Source: JAKALD01 sp963817785 (GTDB taxonomy: Bacteria > Pseudomonadota > Gammaproteobacteria > Burkholderiales > SG8-39). From it: a stretch of DNA of 64,000 nucleotides. The DNA is taken from positions 62,001 through 126,000 of the forward strand of contig CAWFPL010000006.1 in the NCBI GenBank assembly GCA_963817785.1. The letters run 5' to 3'. Position numbers and translations under genes: made by a program. This document shows positions 10,174 through 17,969 of this stretch, in pieces. Within the stretch, counting starts at the first letter, position 1. Each line of letters opens with the position of its first letter. The notes beneath the pieces are model-generated. The model was not told the origin of the DNA. It did not search any database and saw only the letters and a list, made by a program, of their open reading frames with translations.

Positions 10174-11328
10174 ATGGACTTTTCGCTCACTGACGAGCAG
10201 CGGATGATGGTTGAGTCCGCGCGTCGCTTGGTGGACAGGCACATCCAGCCGATTCTCGACGCGCACGACCGGGACAAGCCGCTTCCCAAGTCCGCGATAC
10301 TGAAGATCCTGGCCAAGGCCGCTGACCTCGGCCTCACGTCCGCGCGCATTCCGGAGGAAGGCGGAGGCTCCGGCCAGAGCATGCTGGACTATGGGCTGAT
10401 CGAAGAGCAAATCCCGCCTCAGGTCGCGCTCATCGTGCAACCGCACGAGGCCACCACGACGCGCATCTATTTCGGGGGCAGCGCCGAGCAGAGGGAACGA
10501 TTTGTTCCGGACCTCATCGCCGGCCGGCGCATTGCCTGCACCGGAAGTACGGAGCCGGACGTGGGCTCGGATCCGCGCGGCGTCAAGACGACGGTTAAGG
10601 AGGACGGCGACTCCGTTGTGCTGAACGGTCGCAAGCAGTGGATCTCCAACGCGACGGTCTGCGATGTCATCAACGTAACCTGCCGCATGACCAAAGGTGA
10701 CGGCAGCTCCCGTCTTGCGCGCGTTCTCGTCGACCGTAAGGAATCGGCGTTCGAGAGCAGAGAGCTGGACATGATGGGCCTGCGCCAGGCGCCGCTCGGG
10801 GAGGTGTTGTTCGACAATTGTCGCGTGCCGAAGGCCAACCTGTGCCCCGACACCGGGGAGACGGCGCGCCTGCTCACTATCACGTGGCTCGCCAATCGCC
10901 CCCTGGTGGGCCTGTTGGCGGTCAATCTCGCGCAGAAAGCGCTGGACGCTGCGCGTGAGTACGCCGGCACCAGGAAGCAATTCGGGCGGGCCATCGGCGG
11001 CTTCCAGCTGATTCAAAGCGATCTAGCGGAAATCGAGACCGCCGTCATCGCCAGCCGGCTCCTCTGCTATCACGCGCTGGCGGCCATCGATCGCGGAGAG
11101 CGGGCAAACGGACTGTCCGCAATGGCGAAGCGATATGCCGTAGATTCCTGTGATCGGGCAATCGCCCTGGCCATGCGCATTCACGGTGCGATGGGTTTGA
11201 GCAGGGAGCTCAAACTCGAGCAGTTGGCGCGCGACGTGCGTACGCTATCCATCCCTGACGGTACGCCCGGCATTCTGACTCTGATTCAGGGCCGAGAAAT
11301 CACGGGCATCGACCCGTTCCGGGGTTGA
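10174..11328 (+). CDS. Acyl-CoA dehydrogenase-fold flavoprotein, catalytic Glu not in usual place
   Basis: Acyl-CoA dehydrogenase-like protein of 384 residues with the N-terminal helical domain, the FAD/substrate segment ACTGSTEPDVGSD and the C-terminal YAGTRKQFGRAIGGFQ helix. In short- and medium-chain enzymes the base is Glu in a YEGTSEI motif. Here the matching stretch is IPDGTPGI (residues 360-367), with Gly366 where Glu is expected. It may use a base elsewhere, as isovaleryl-CoA dehydrogenase does, or catalyse another reaction. An 82-nt gap separates it from the reductase; GGTGAG precedes the ATG. Confidence 0.85.
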   Translation: MDFSLTDEQRMMVESARRLVDRHIQPILDAHDRDKPLPKSAILKILAKAADLGLTSARIPEEGGGSGQSMLDYGLIEEQIPPQVALIVQPHEATTTRIYFGGSAEQRERFVPDLIAGRRIACTGSTEPDVGSDPRGVKTTVKEDGDSVVLNGRKQWISNATVCDVINVTCRMTKGDGSSRLARVLVDRKESAFESRELDMMGLRQAPLGEVLFDNCRVPKANLCPDTGETARLLTITWLANRPLVGLLAVNLAQKALDAAREYAGTRKQFGRAIGGFQLIQSDLAEIETAVIASRLLCYHALAAIDRGERANGLSAMAKRYAVDSCDRAIALAMRIHGAMGLSRELKLEQLARDVRTLSIPDGTPGILTLIQGREITGIDPFRG

Positions 11329-11502
11329 GCGATGACGCTGGAGCTCATGAAGTTGTGGCCGGCGCGTCGTGGCAGGCCCGGGTCGTCAAGAAATGACTCC
11401 GAAGCTCTCTTTATCGCTGCACGGATCCCGGCCGCGCCATGGGGATTCGAATTTCCGTTGTGCCGCTCGGCAGAACGCAAACGCTCCTACAAGGAAAATT
11501 GA

Positions 11503-12981
11503 ATGCTTGCCGGTATTGACCTCAGCATGAAGCAGTGGGACTGGGATTTCTTCCTGGCGGAGCGCAGGAAGGTCCTCGACTTGTGGCCGACAGGCGGGCC
11601 GCTCAAATCGGCAACGGCGATCGAGGAGGCGATCGCGTATCACAAGGGACAGCCCTGGTACAAGTACGCGGCGCTGCGCAACGAGCGGGCGCTGGAAGAG
11701 GATCGAATTCAGATCACGCCGCAGGTCGGTCACGCGCTCGTCGAACAGACGGTGGACCATATCACCCATTCGGAGGACATGCGCCCCGACCGCTGGTACA
11801 TCCTGACCGACACGTACACGCGCAAGTCCGAATATGCGAAAGCGCAGGACGCGGTGCAGCGCAGCATCCGCGACAAGTTCTCCTACTTGAACGGATATCC
11901 CGTGGTTGCCCATGGTGTCGAAGGAGCGCGTGCGCTGAATGAGTGCACCAAGGCGGCCATCGGCACGGACAACAACGATGAGGATGCGCGCTTGCCCTGG
12001 GAGATCGCGCTGGCCGGCGGCTGGAGCTGGGGCACCATCAAGAGCATCGAAGAGCTGATTCAGCACTCCCGGGATTATCCGGTCGATCTGAATATCTTCA
12101 ACCAACAGTATATCGATCGGCTTGCGGCTCACTTTACCGAAGCGGGGGTTCCGATTCTGCGCAGGGCCTCCGCCAATCTTCCGGGTTGGGACACGCTCGG
12201 ATTCAAGGTCACGGTCTCCCTGCTCGAGACGCTGCTGTCGGCGGCGCAGGGTGTCAAGTGGATCGATCTCAGTCTCGGGATCGGAATGAACCTGGTCCAG
12301 GACGTGGCCGCCATCCGCCTGCTCAAGAGGCTGGCGCGCGAATATCTCGACGCCATGGGAAAGCAGGATGTGAAGCTGTTTTCGTGGACCTACTTCTTCC
12401 TCGGAGATTGGCCGCTCGATCGCGGGGCGATGTGCGGGCAGCTGTCGTGGAACGCGGCGGTCTCGGCGCTTGCCGGTTGCAACGGCATGTTCATCAAGTC
12501 GCCCGACGAGTCGGCCACCACCCCGACAAAGGAAGGATTCCGGCAGGCGATTCAGATTTGCGGCCAGGTGGCGCGACTGGTGGCCGGGCAGCGCTTGCCC
12601 GATTCACCGGAATTGAAGCTGGAAATGGAGATGATGGAGCGCGAGGTGCGCGCGGTGCTCAACAAAGTCCTCGAGCTCGGCGACGGAGACGTCGCCGTGG
12701 GCGGTGCAAAGGGCATTCTGACCGGCGTTCTGGACACCATGTTTTCGCCGTACAAGTACCTTCATGGCAAGGTGAAGATCGTGCGTGACAGGCAGGGTGC
12801 GCTGCGCTACCTCGAGCACGGCGACGTTCCGCTGCCGGCGGACGTGATCGAGTACCACCGCTCCAGAGTCAAGCAGCGGGAAGATAAGGAGAACAACAGG
12901 GCAGACGTCAATTGGCTGATTCGGGAGGCCACCTGGGCGTCCCGCTCCCTGCTGGACGAAGTTTCGGAACGCACTTACTGA
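11503..12981 (+). CDS. Glutamate mutase epsilon-like subunit, substrate pocket altered
   Basis: 492-residue TIM-barrel subunit homologous to GlmE/MutE, the coenzyme-B12 radical mutase that interconverts glutamate and 3-methylaspartate. Shared landmarks are KVLDLWPTG (residues 24-31), TYTR (104-107), LAGGW (170-174), NLVQDVAA (263-270) and PTKE. Against clostridial GlmE recalled from memory, Arg100 (Arg107 here) and the adenosyl-contacting Lys326 and Glu330 (Lys332, Glu336) are kept. Arg66, Arg149, Glu171, Tyr177 and Tyr181 map to Gln74, Ala152, Thr178, Glu184 and His188. These residues hold glutamate, so a different substrate is likely. The S- and L-like genes follow. RBS AAGGAAAA precedes the ATG. 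Confidence 0.85.
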   Translation: MLAGIDLSMKQWDWDFFLAERRKVLDLWPTGGPLKSATAIEEAIAYHKGQPWYKYAALRNERALEEDRIQITPQVGHALVEQTVDHITHSEDMRPDRWYILTDTYTRKSEYAKAQDAVQRSIRDKFSYLNGYPVVAHGVEGARALNECTKAAIGTDNNDEDARLPWEIALAGGWSWGTIKSIEELIQHSRDYPVDLNIFNQQYIDRLAAHFTEAGVPILRRASANLPGWDTLGFKVTVSLLETLLSAAQGVKWIDLSLGIGMNLVQDVAAIRLLKRLAREYLDAMGKQDVKLFSWTYFFLGDWPLDRGAMCGQLSWNAAVSALAGCNGMFIKSPDESATTPTKEGFRQAIQICGQVARLVAGQRLPDSPELKLEMEMMEREVRAVLNKVLELGDGDVAVGGAKGILTGVLDTMFSPYKYLHGKVKIVRDRQGALRYLEHGDVPLPADVIEYHRSRVKQREDKENNRADVNWLIREATWASRSLLDEVSERTY

Positions 12982-12997
12982 CGCGGGACCAACTGCA

Positions 12998-13444
12998 ATG
13001 GGACCTCAAGTGACGAAGAACAGGAGCGACCGGCAGCCGGTCGTGGTGCTTGGCACGATCGGCCACGATGCGCACGTGGTTGGCAGCAGCGTCCTGCGTT
13101 ATGCGCTCCAGGAGGCCGGCTTCAAGGTGATCTTCCTCGGCGCCGTCGTGCCGGCAGAGGAATTCATCGCCGCTGCCAGGGAGAGCGCGGCCGACGCAAT
13201 TCTCATTTCTTCCCTTTACGGCATGGCTCGCATCGACTGTGCCGATTTCGGCGCCAAGTGCCAGGAAGCGGGCCTCAGCCACGTGAGGCTTTATCTGGGG
13301 GGAATTCTGGTGACTGATCCGGAGGATTGGGACAAGACGGCGGCGCTGTTCGCGGACTACGGCTTCCATCGCGTCTATCCGCCGCAAACCAAGCCCGAGC
13401 GCGCGATCGCCGACCTGAAGTCGGACCTTGGGCTCGCCGACTAG
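12998..13444 (+). CDS. Glutamate mutase sigma-like B12-binding subunit
   Basis: 148-residue Rossmann-like cobalamin-binding protein matching GlmS/MutS of glutamate mutase. The base-off motif DxHxxG is intact: Asp24, His26 and Gly29 in GHDAHVVG, with His26 the expected lower cobalt ligand. SSLYG (71-75) and LYLGG (98-102), which line the nucleotide tail tunnel, are also present. It would dock on the E-like subunit to place adenosylcobalamin at the barrel mouth. It begins 16 nt after the E-like gene. The conserved motifs argue that the enzyme uses B12 even though the E pocket has changed. Confidence 0.9.
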   Translation: MGPQVTKNRSDRQPVVVLGTIGHDAHVVGSSVLRYALQEAGFKVIFLGAVVPAEEFIAAARESAADAILISSLYGMARIDCADFGAKCQEAGLSHVRLYLGGILVTDPEDWDKTAALFADYGFHRVYPPQTKPERAIADLKSDLGLAD

Positions 13445-13510
13445 GCTGCCGCCACGGTGCTCGCCGCCGCAGGATTGCCGCTCGCTCGATGCTGAGGTCC
13501 CGACGCAATA

Positions 13511-14917
13511 ATGTCCCTCCGCCTCGCCATAGACTTCGGCAGCACCTATACCAAGGCGGCGCTGTTCGATCTGGAGCGGCGCAGGGTCATCGGCTCGGGC
13601 TATGCACCGTCGACCGTGGGTAGCGACGTACGTGAGGGGCTCGAGGTCGCACTTCAGGGCATCTCCAGTCACGCGGATCTTCGCAGCGTCCCGTGCCTTG
13701 CTTGCAGCAGCGCGGCAGGAGGCCTGCGCATCGTGACCATAGGCCTGGTCCCCTCTCTCAGCCTCGAGGCCGCGCGTCGCGCTGCGCTGGGGGCCGGAGC
13801 GAAAGTGGTCGGCGCCTACGGGTACAAGATTTCACCTTCGGACCTGGATGACTTGGCGAGGCGGATGCCCGACATCCTGTTGCTCGCGGGCGGCATCGAC
13901 GGCGGCGACGAAGACACGATCCTGCATAACGCGCATCAGCTGGCACTGCGCGGTCTCAAGATACCGGTCATTGTCGCCGGCAACAAATCGGTCTCGGCGG
14001 CCTGCGGGGACGTCCTCAGGGACGCGGGGGTGGACGCTAGCGTCGAGCCCAATATCCTTCCGGAGATCGACAAGCTGGACGTCGAGCCCGTGCATCGCAA
14101 GATCCGCGACATCTTCATGGAGCGGATCGTTCACGCGAAGGGGATCGACAAAGTCAGAGATGATCTTAATCTCGTCGGTCCGATCATCCCGACGCCGCGC
14201 GCGATCCTCGAGGCGGCCCAGTTGCTTTCCGAAGGGGTGGAGGGCGAAAAGGGTGCGGGGGATGTCGTCGTTATCGACATTGGCGGCGCCACGACCGACG
14301 TGCATTCGATTGCGTCCGGCGCGCCGCGAACGCCCGGCGTAGTGCCCAGGGGACTGCCCGAGCTGCGCGCCAAGCGGACTGTCGAAGGCGATCTCGGGAT
14401 GCGCATCAACGCGCCCACCGTCCTGCAGCGGGCAGGGTCCCATGCGCTGATGGAAAAGATCACCGGTCTGGGGAGTTGCGACGCCGCGAGCGCAGCCGAC
14501 ATAGAAGCCTATGTGGCACGCATAGAAGCCGACACTGCGCATCTGCCGACGGCGGCCGGGGAATCGACCATCGACGCGGGAATCGGGGCGTGCGCCGCCG
14601 AGCTGGCCATGATCCGACACGCCGGCGCCCTTAAGGAGGTCTATACGCCCAACGGCACCGTCCTCGTCCAGGAGGGCAAGGATCTCACCGGCACGCGCAT
14701 GCTGATCGGCGTAGGCGGCGTCGTCGCGCGCGGAGCCTTCGCGCGCCCGATTCTCGAGTCCGCGCTCAGGAAGGCAACGCGCCCGTTCTCGCTTTGCCCG
14801 GAGAACCCCAAGCTGTACGTCGACAGGCATTACGTTCTGTTCGGCGTCGGCGTGCTGGCGCGCGACTTTCCCGCGCAGGCGCTTGCGATCGCACGCGAAC
14901 AGCTTGCCGAGGTATAG
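13511..14917 (+). CDS. MutL/GlmL-like reactivation factor for B12 mutase
   Basis: 468-residue ASKHA-fold ATPase of the GlmL family, which sits beside glutamate mutase genes and is thought to eject damaged cobalamin from the mutase. Phosphate-1 loop IDFGSTYTKAALFD is at residues 7-20; the second nucleotide segment VVIDIGGATTDVHS is near residue 255. The ending resembles the family C-terminus. It comes third here (E-S-L); the clostridial operon, as I recall it, is S-L-E. Retaining a dedicated reactivase supports a working, oxygen- or inactivation-exposed radical enzyme. Start at ATG 13511, 66 nt after the S-like gene. Confidence 0.85.
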   Translation: MSLRLAIDFGSTYTKAALFDLERRRVIGSGYAPSTVGSDVREGLEVALQGISSHADLRSVPCLACSSAAGGLRIVTIGLVPSLSLEAARRAALGAGAKVVGAYGYKISPSDLDDLARRMPDILLLAGGIDGGDEDTILHNAHQLALRGLKIPVIVAGNKSVSAACGDVLRDAGVDASVEPNILPEIDKLDVEPVHRKIRDIFMERIVHAKGIDKVRDDLNLVGPIIPTPRAILEAAQLLSEGVEGEKGAGDVVVIDIGGATTDVHSIASGAPRTPGVVPRGLPELRAKRTVEGDLGMRINAPTVLQRAGSHALMEKITGLGSCDAASAADIEAYVARIEADTAHLPTAAGESTIDAGIGACAAELAMIRHAGALKEVYTPNGTVLVQEGKDLTGTRMLIGVGGVVARGAFARPILESALRKATRPFSLCPENPKLYVDRHYVLFGVGVLARDFPAQALAIAREQLAEV

Positions 14918-14924
14918 GGCCGTC

Positions 14925-14951
14925 ATGGAACGGGCTTCGAGCCGCTTCCAT
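14925..14951 (+). terminator. Hairpin after MutL-like gene
   Basis: ATGGAA (14925-14930) pairs with TTCCAT (14946-14951), and an inner GGCT/AGCC stem closes on a 3-nt loop; a 2x2 internal loop separates them. It begins 7 nt after the stop. There is no U tract, so it may be a processing or attenuation hairpin before the Bug gene. Confidence 0.4.
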
Positions 14952-15153
14952 TGGCGATCGTGGAGCGGTGTTCAGGCGCGGCGCGTCGGTGCTGCGCGGC
15001 AGCTTGCGCATAGGTGGCGTCCGTGCCAGCCGCAGGGGCTCGCTGGAGGCGGTTGCTGGAAAAGGATGGAGAAATCGCAGCGCGGTGTTTGACGCGAGTA
15101 GCCAGTGGGTATCGGAGGATGACGTACCACCAGAGGACCATAAAGGAGGAGTT

Positions 15154-16125
15154 ATGAGCATAATCAAAGCGGGTGAATGGAAGCGGATTATTGGCGCTTC
15201 AATCTTGATGCTGTTTGCAGCGGCCGCAGGCGCAAGCCCAACGGGCTCTCAGTACCCATCGCGCCCAATCACGCTGATCGTTCCATGGGGGCCGGGCGGC
15301 GGCGCCGATCAGATGGCGCGGGAGGTGGCAAAGCTGCTGGAACAGGACCTGAAGAGCGTTTCGGTACCTGTAGTCAACGCGCCCGGCGCCGACGGCAACA
15401 GCGGCATGGTGAAGCTCATCAACGGTGCGGCGGACGGCTATACCCTTGCAGTGCTCGTCGCAGACACCTTCTACAACAACGTCGCGGAGAAAGAGAAGGC
15501 GCCGTGGAAGCTCAAGGAGATCACCCCGCTCGCCGTCATGAACCGGCAGCCGTTCGCGATTCTGGTCGCCAAAGACAGTCCCTTCAAGACCTGGGCGGAC
15601 GTGGCGAAGGCGGCCAAGGCGCGGGAATTGAAGATCGCAATCGACGGGCTAGGCAGCGCCGAGGACGTGCTTGTGAATTACCTGGTGGCCAGGGGGCTGA
15701 AGCTGAACGCCGTCCCGTATCCCAAGCCCGGCGAGCGCTACGCGGCGGTCCTGGGCAATCACGTCGACCTGTTGTGCGATCCCGACGGGAATTCGAGGAG
15801 CTATCTGGCTGCCGGGCAGATGCGCGCGCTGCTTGTCTTCGGCAACAAGCGGGTTCCCGAGATCAAGTCGGCGCAGACCGCAGCTGAAGTCGGCTACAAG
15901 GTGACGTTGAGCGAGTTTCGCGCGATCGTGGTGAAGGCGGGTACTCCGGAGCCGGAAGTGCGCTTGTTGTCGGAAGCTCTCGCAAGGGTGTACAAAAGCG
16001 CGCAATTTCAGCAGTTCCTCAAGTCGACTTGGTCCGCGTCCGACAGCTACGTCTCCCGAAAGGATGTCCCCGGATATCTGCGGACGAAGCAGCGGGAGAT
16101 GGCGCGCCTCGCCAGGGGCAAATAG
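15154..16125 (+). CDS. Bug-family (TctC-type) periplasmic solute receptor
   Basis: Periplasmic substrate-binding protein of the tripartite tricarboxylate transporter family, 323 residues. It has a signal peptide (about residues 1-28, cleaving after the AAAAGAS region) and the Bug hallmark YPSRPITLIVPWGPGGGAD. Bug receptors bind carboxylates through backbone and water contacts. The start at 15154 is fixed by an excellent Shine-Dalgarno, AAAGGAGGA at 15142-15150; longer frames upstream are spurious. No TctA/TctB membrane genes are nearby, as is common for orphan Bug proteins. Its place in the row suggests it captures the acid that feeds the mutase pathway. Confidence 0.9.
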   Translation: MSIIKAGEWKRIIGASILMLFAAAAGASPTGSQYPSRPITLIVPWGPGGGADQMAREVAKLLEQDLKSVSVPVVNAPGADGNSGMVKLINGAADGYTLAVLVADTFYNNVAEKEKAPWKLKEITPLAVMNRQPFAILVAKDSPFKTWADVAKAAKARELKIAIDGLGSAEDVLVNYLVARGLKLNAVPYPKPGERYAAVLGNHVDLLCDPDGNSRSYLAAGQMRALLVFGNKRVPEIKSAQTAAEVGYKVTLSEFRAIVVKAGTPEPEVRLLSEALARVYKSAQFQQFLKSTWSASDSYVSRKDVPGYLRTKQREMARLARGK

Positions 16126-16166
16126 GAGCGCGGCGTTACGAGCGAGCGGTGTCCCTTGGCCGGAAC

Positions 16167-16187
16167 GCCGCGGCAGAAGGCCGCGGC
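16167..16187 (+). terminator. GC hairpin downstream of Bug receptor gene
   Basis: GCCGCGGC (16167-16174), loop AGAAG, GCCGCGGC (16180-16187): a perfect 8-bp stem 41 nt after the receptor stop codon. There is no U run, so it may stabilise the receptor mRNA rather than terminate. Confidence 0.45.
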
Positions 16188-16340
16188 CACGGCTACCTGC
16201 ATGGTTCGGTAAATGGGGGTGCCATTGCCTGCGGGATGATTGGGAACTCAGGAGTGGAGCAGTGCGGTGTTTGGGGGCAGCTTGCTCGCCTGGAGCTGCG
16301 TCATCTTGGCGGACGGTCCAGCACTTGGGACGCGAGCGTC

Positions 16341-16399
16341 TATCCACAGGCTGCGCGCCTGGCGCCTGATGCGCCAGGGAACGCGCAGACCTGTGGGTA
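16341..16399. promoter_or_regulatory. Three-tier imperfect palindrome/long hairpin upstream of TSUP gene
   Basis: Outer stem: TATCCACAGG (16341-16350) pairs with CCTGTGGGTA (16390-16399), with one G-U pair. Middle stem: TGCGCG (16352-16357) with CGCGCA (16382-16387). Inner stem: CCTGGCGC (16358-16365) with GCGCCAGG (16371-16378), loop CTGAT. Interruptions are a single C opposite GA and a 3-nt bulge GAA. That is 24 paired positions in 59 nt, ending 28 nt before the permease ATG. It could be a leader attenuator, an mRNA stabiliser or a mobile palindromic repeat. Confidence 0.6.
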
Positions 16400-16427
16400 A
16401 GCGCCTGCTCGTGGGGGCTCGCATAGC

Positions 16428-17189
16428 ATGACGCAAGCGCACCTGCTCAGTCCCGTTGCCTTGGTGGTTCTGTTTGCGATCACATACACCGCAAGCTTCG
16501 CCAAGGGCGTGACGACCATGGGACTCAATCTGCTCAGCGTCCCGCTGATCGCTACGGTATTTGGTGTACAGACGGCCGTGGTGTCGATGCTGCTGCCCAA
16601 GATCATGAGTGATGCCTTCATGGCCTTTGAGGCAAGGGGGGATCGCAGCTCCATTCTCGTCAGATCCATTATTCCCTTTGCGTGTTCCGGTGCCGTTGCG
16701 GTCGCCGCCGCCACCCTTCTGTTGGCAAAGATCGCCGACAGGATGCTGTCCATCATTCTCGGAGCGAGCGTGATCGTCTTCGTGGCGCTCCAGCTGTTGC
16801 CGAAGGCGATCGTGATCCCGAAGCATCGCCGATCGGAGTGGGGGGTCATATTCGGTGCGCTGACTGGACTCAGTCAGGGCCTGACCGGCGTTGGCGGGCT
16901 GACCACCGCAATGTATCTGTACAGTCTGGAGCTTGCACCGACAGCGTTCGTATTTCTTTCATCGGTGATCTATCTCGCGCTAGACGCCTGTCAGGTGACG
17001 GCATTCCTGTACTTTGGCCTCTATAACCACGAGCGGTTGCTCATTTCCGTTGCCTTAGCGGTTCCCGTGATGATCGGCACGTGGTCGGGCGTGAAGATGC
17101 GCCGCCGGCTTTCCGTCAAGTGGTTTCGCTACGCGCTCCTGATCATGCTGTTCACTACGGCTTCAACCCTCATCGCAAAAGCCGTTTGA
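16428..17189 (+). CDS. TSUP (TauE/SafE) family membrane permease
   Basis: Integral inner-membrane protein of 253 residues with seven to eight hydrophobic helices in two repeats. Each repeat contains the glycine-rich family signature (SFAKGVTTMG near residue 25 and GLSQGLTGVGG near 145). Characterised TSUP members export or import small anions such as sulfite, sulfoacetate or other organic acids. It follows the Bug receptor and the mutase genes in the same direction, so transport of a pathway acid or by-product is a reasonable inference. Only weak G-rich sequence precedes the ATG; the long hairpin lies immediately upstream. Confidence 0.85.
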   Translation: MTQAHLLSPVALVVLFAITYTASFAKGVTTMGLNLLSVPLIATVFGVQTAVVSMLLPKIMSDAFMAFEARGDRSSILVRSIIPFACSGAVAVAAATLLLAKIADRMLSIILGASVIVFVALQLLPKAIVIPKHRRSEWGVIFGALTGLSQGLTGVGGLTTAMYLYSLELAPTAFVFLSSVIYLALDACQVTAFLYFGLYNHERLLISVALAVPVMIGTWSGVKMRRRLSVKWFRYALLIMLFTTASTLIAKAV

Positions 17190-17221
17190 GCGGCCGGGTC
17201 GTTCATCCATACGTGGCAGCG

Positions 17222-17935
17222 ATGCGGCTCAAGAACCCTGCGGCGACCGAAGTGCTGACTCGGCGCGCTGCCTATGAAGGCCTGCTGCATTTGGCCGGGG
17301 CGCGCGTGCTGGAGCTTGGGTGCGGCGCGGCCGAGCTCACTCGCGAGATCGCGGGGAGCGCGCTTCGAGTCTCGATCACGGCGCTCGAAGTCGATCGCAT
17401 CCAGCATCGGAAGAACCTTGCCATCCGGGATCTTCCGAACGTCGCCTTCGGGCTGGGCGGCGCCGAGGCCATTCCTGCGCCCGATGCCAGTTTCGACGTC
17501 GTGCTCATGCTTCTCTCTCTACACCACGTCCCGGTGCAGGCGATGGACCGCGCGCCGCTTGAGATACGCCGGGTGCTGAGGCCCGGCGGGCTGGCCTACT
17601 TCGAGGAGCCGGTCTTCGACGGCGAGTACAGCGAGGTCATGCGGATATTCCACGACGAACGGCTGGTGCGAGAGAGGGCGTTCCTGGCGCTCGAGCGAGT
17701 CGTTGCTGCGGGCATCATGGAGCTCGTGGTGGAGAAATTCTTCCTCGCCCCCAGGCGCTACGCCGACTGGACGGAGTTCGAGAGGAACGTACGCGAGAAA
17801 ACCCACACCGAGCACCGGTTGACCGATGCGCGGTGGGAGGCGGTGAAAACGCGCTTCATGCGCTCGATGACGCCCGAGGGGGCGCTCTTCATGCAACCGA
17901 TGCGTGTGGATCTGCTGCGCAGGCCAGCCGTCTAG
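17222..17935 (+). CDS. Class I SAM-dependent methyltransferase
   Basis: 237-residue Rossmann-fold methyltransferase of the Methyltransf_11 type. Motif I is VLELGCGAAEL at residues 29-39. The acidic LEVD of motif II follows, then the DASFDVVLML post-motif and LRPGGLAYFEEP of motif III. A GTG three codons upstream (17213) is an alternative start. It comes 32 nt after the TSUP gene and is the last member of the island row. Target unknown; small molecules and lipids are both possible. It converges on the ABC permease gene. Confidence 0.8.
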   Translation: MRLKNPAATEVLTRRAAYEGLLHLAGARVLELGCGAAELTREIAGSALRVSITALEVDRIQHRKNLAIRDLPNVAFGLGGAEAIPAPDASFDVVLMLLSLHHVPVQAMDRAPLEIRRVLRPGGLAYFEEPVFDGEYSEVMRIFHDERLVRERAFLALERVVAAGIMELVVEKFFLAPRRYADWTEFERNVREKTHTEHRLTDARWEAVKTRFMRSMTPEGALFMQPMRVDLLRRPAV

Positions 17936-17969
17936 GCAAGTTCATCGCACCGACACTTTTCGGCGCCGC

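Larger units (their letters stand above)
16126..16427. other. 302-bp gap without gene, two hairpins
   Basis: No credible coding frame on either strand. It holds a simple GC hairpin just after the Bug gene (16167-16187) and a long three-tier hairpin at 16341-16399 before the TSUP gene. The rest shows nothing I can identify. Confidence 0.6.

Noticed and set aside
11329..11502. Cobalamin riboswitch before the mutase genes
   Set aside because: The 174-bp leader shows no B12-box-like conserved core or extended pairing; the same holds for 7701-7819.
11503..14917. Standard methylaspartate (glutamate fermentation) pathway
   Set aside because: No methylaspartate ammonia-lyase or citramalate/mesaconate enzymes are present, and the E-subunit glutamate-binding residues are replaced.
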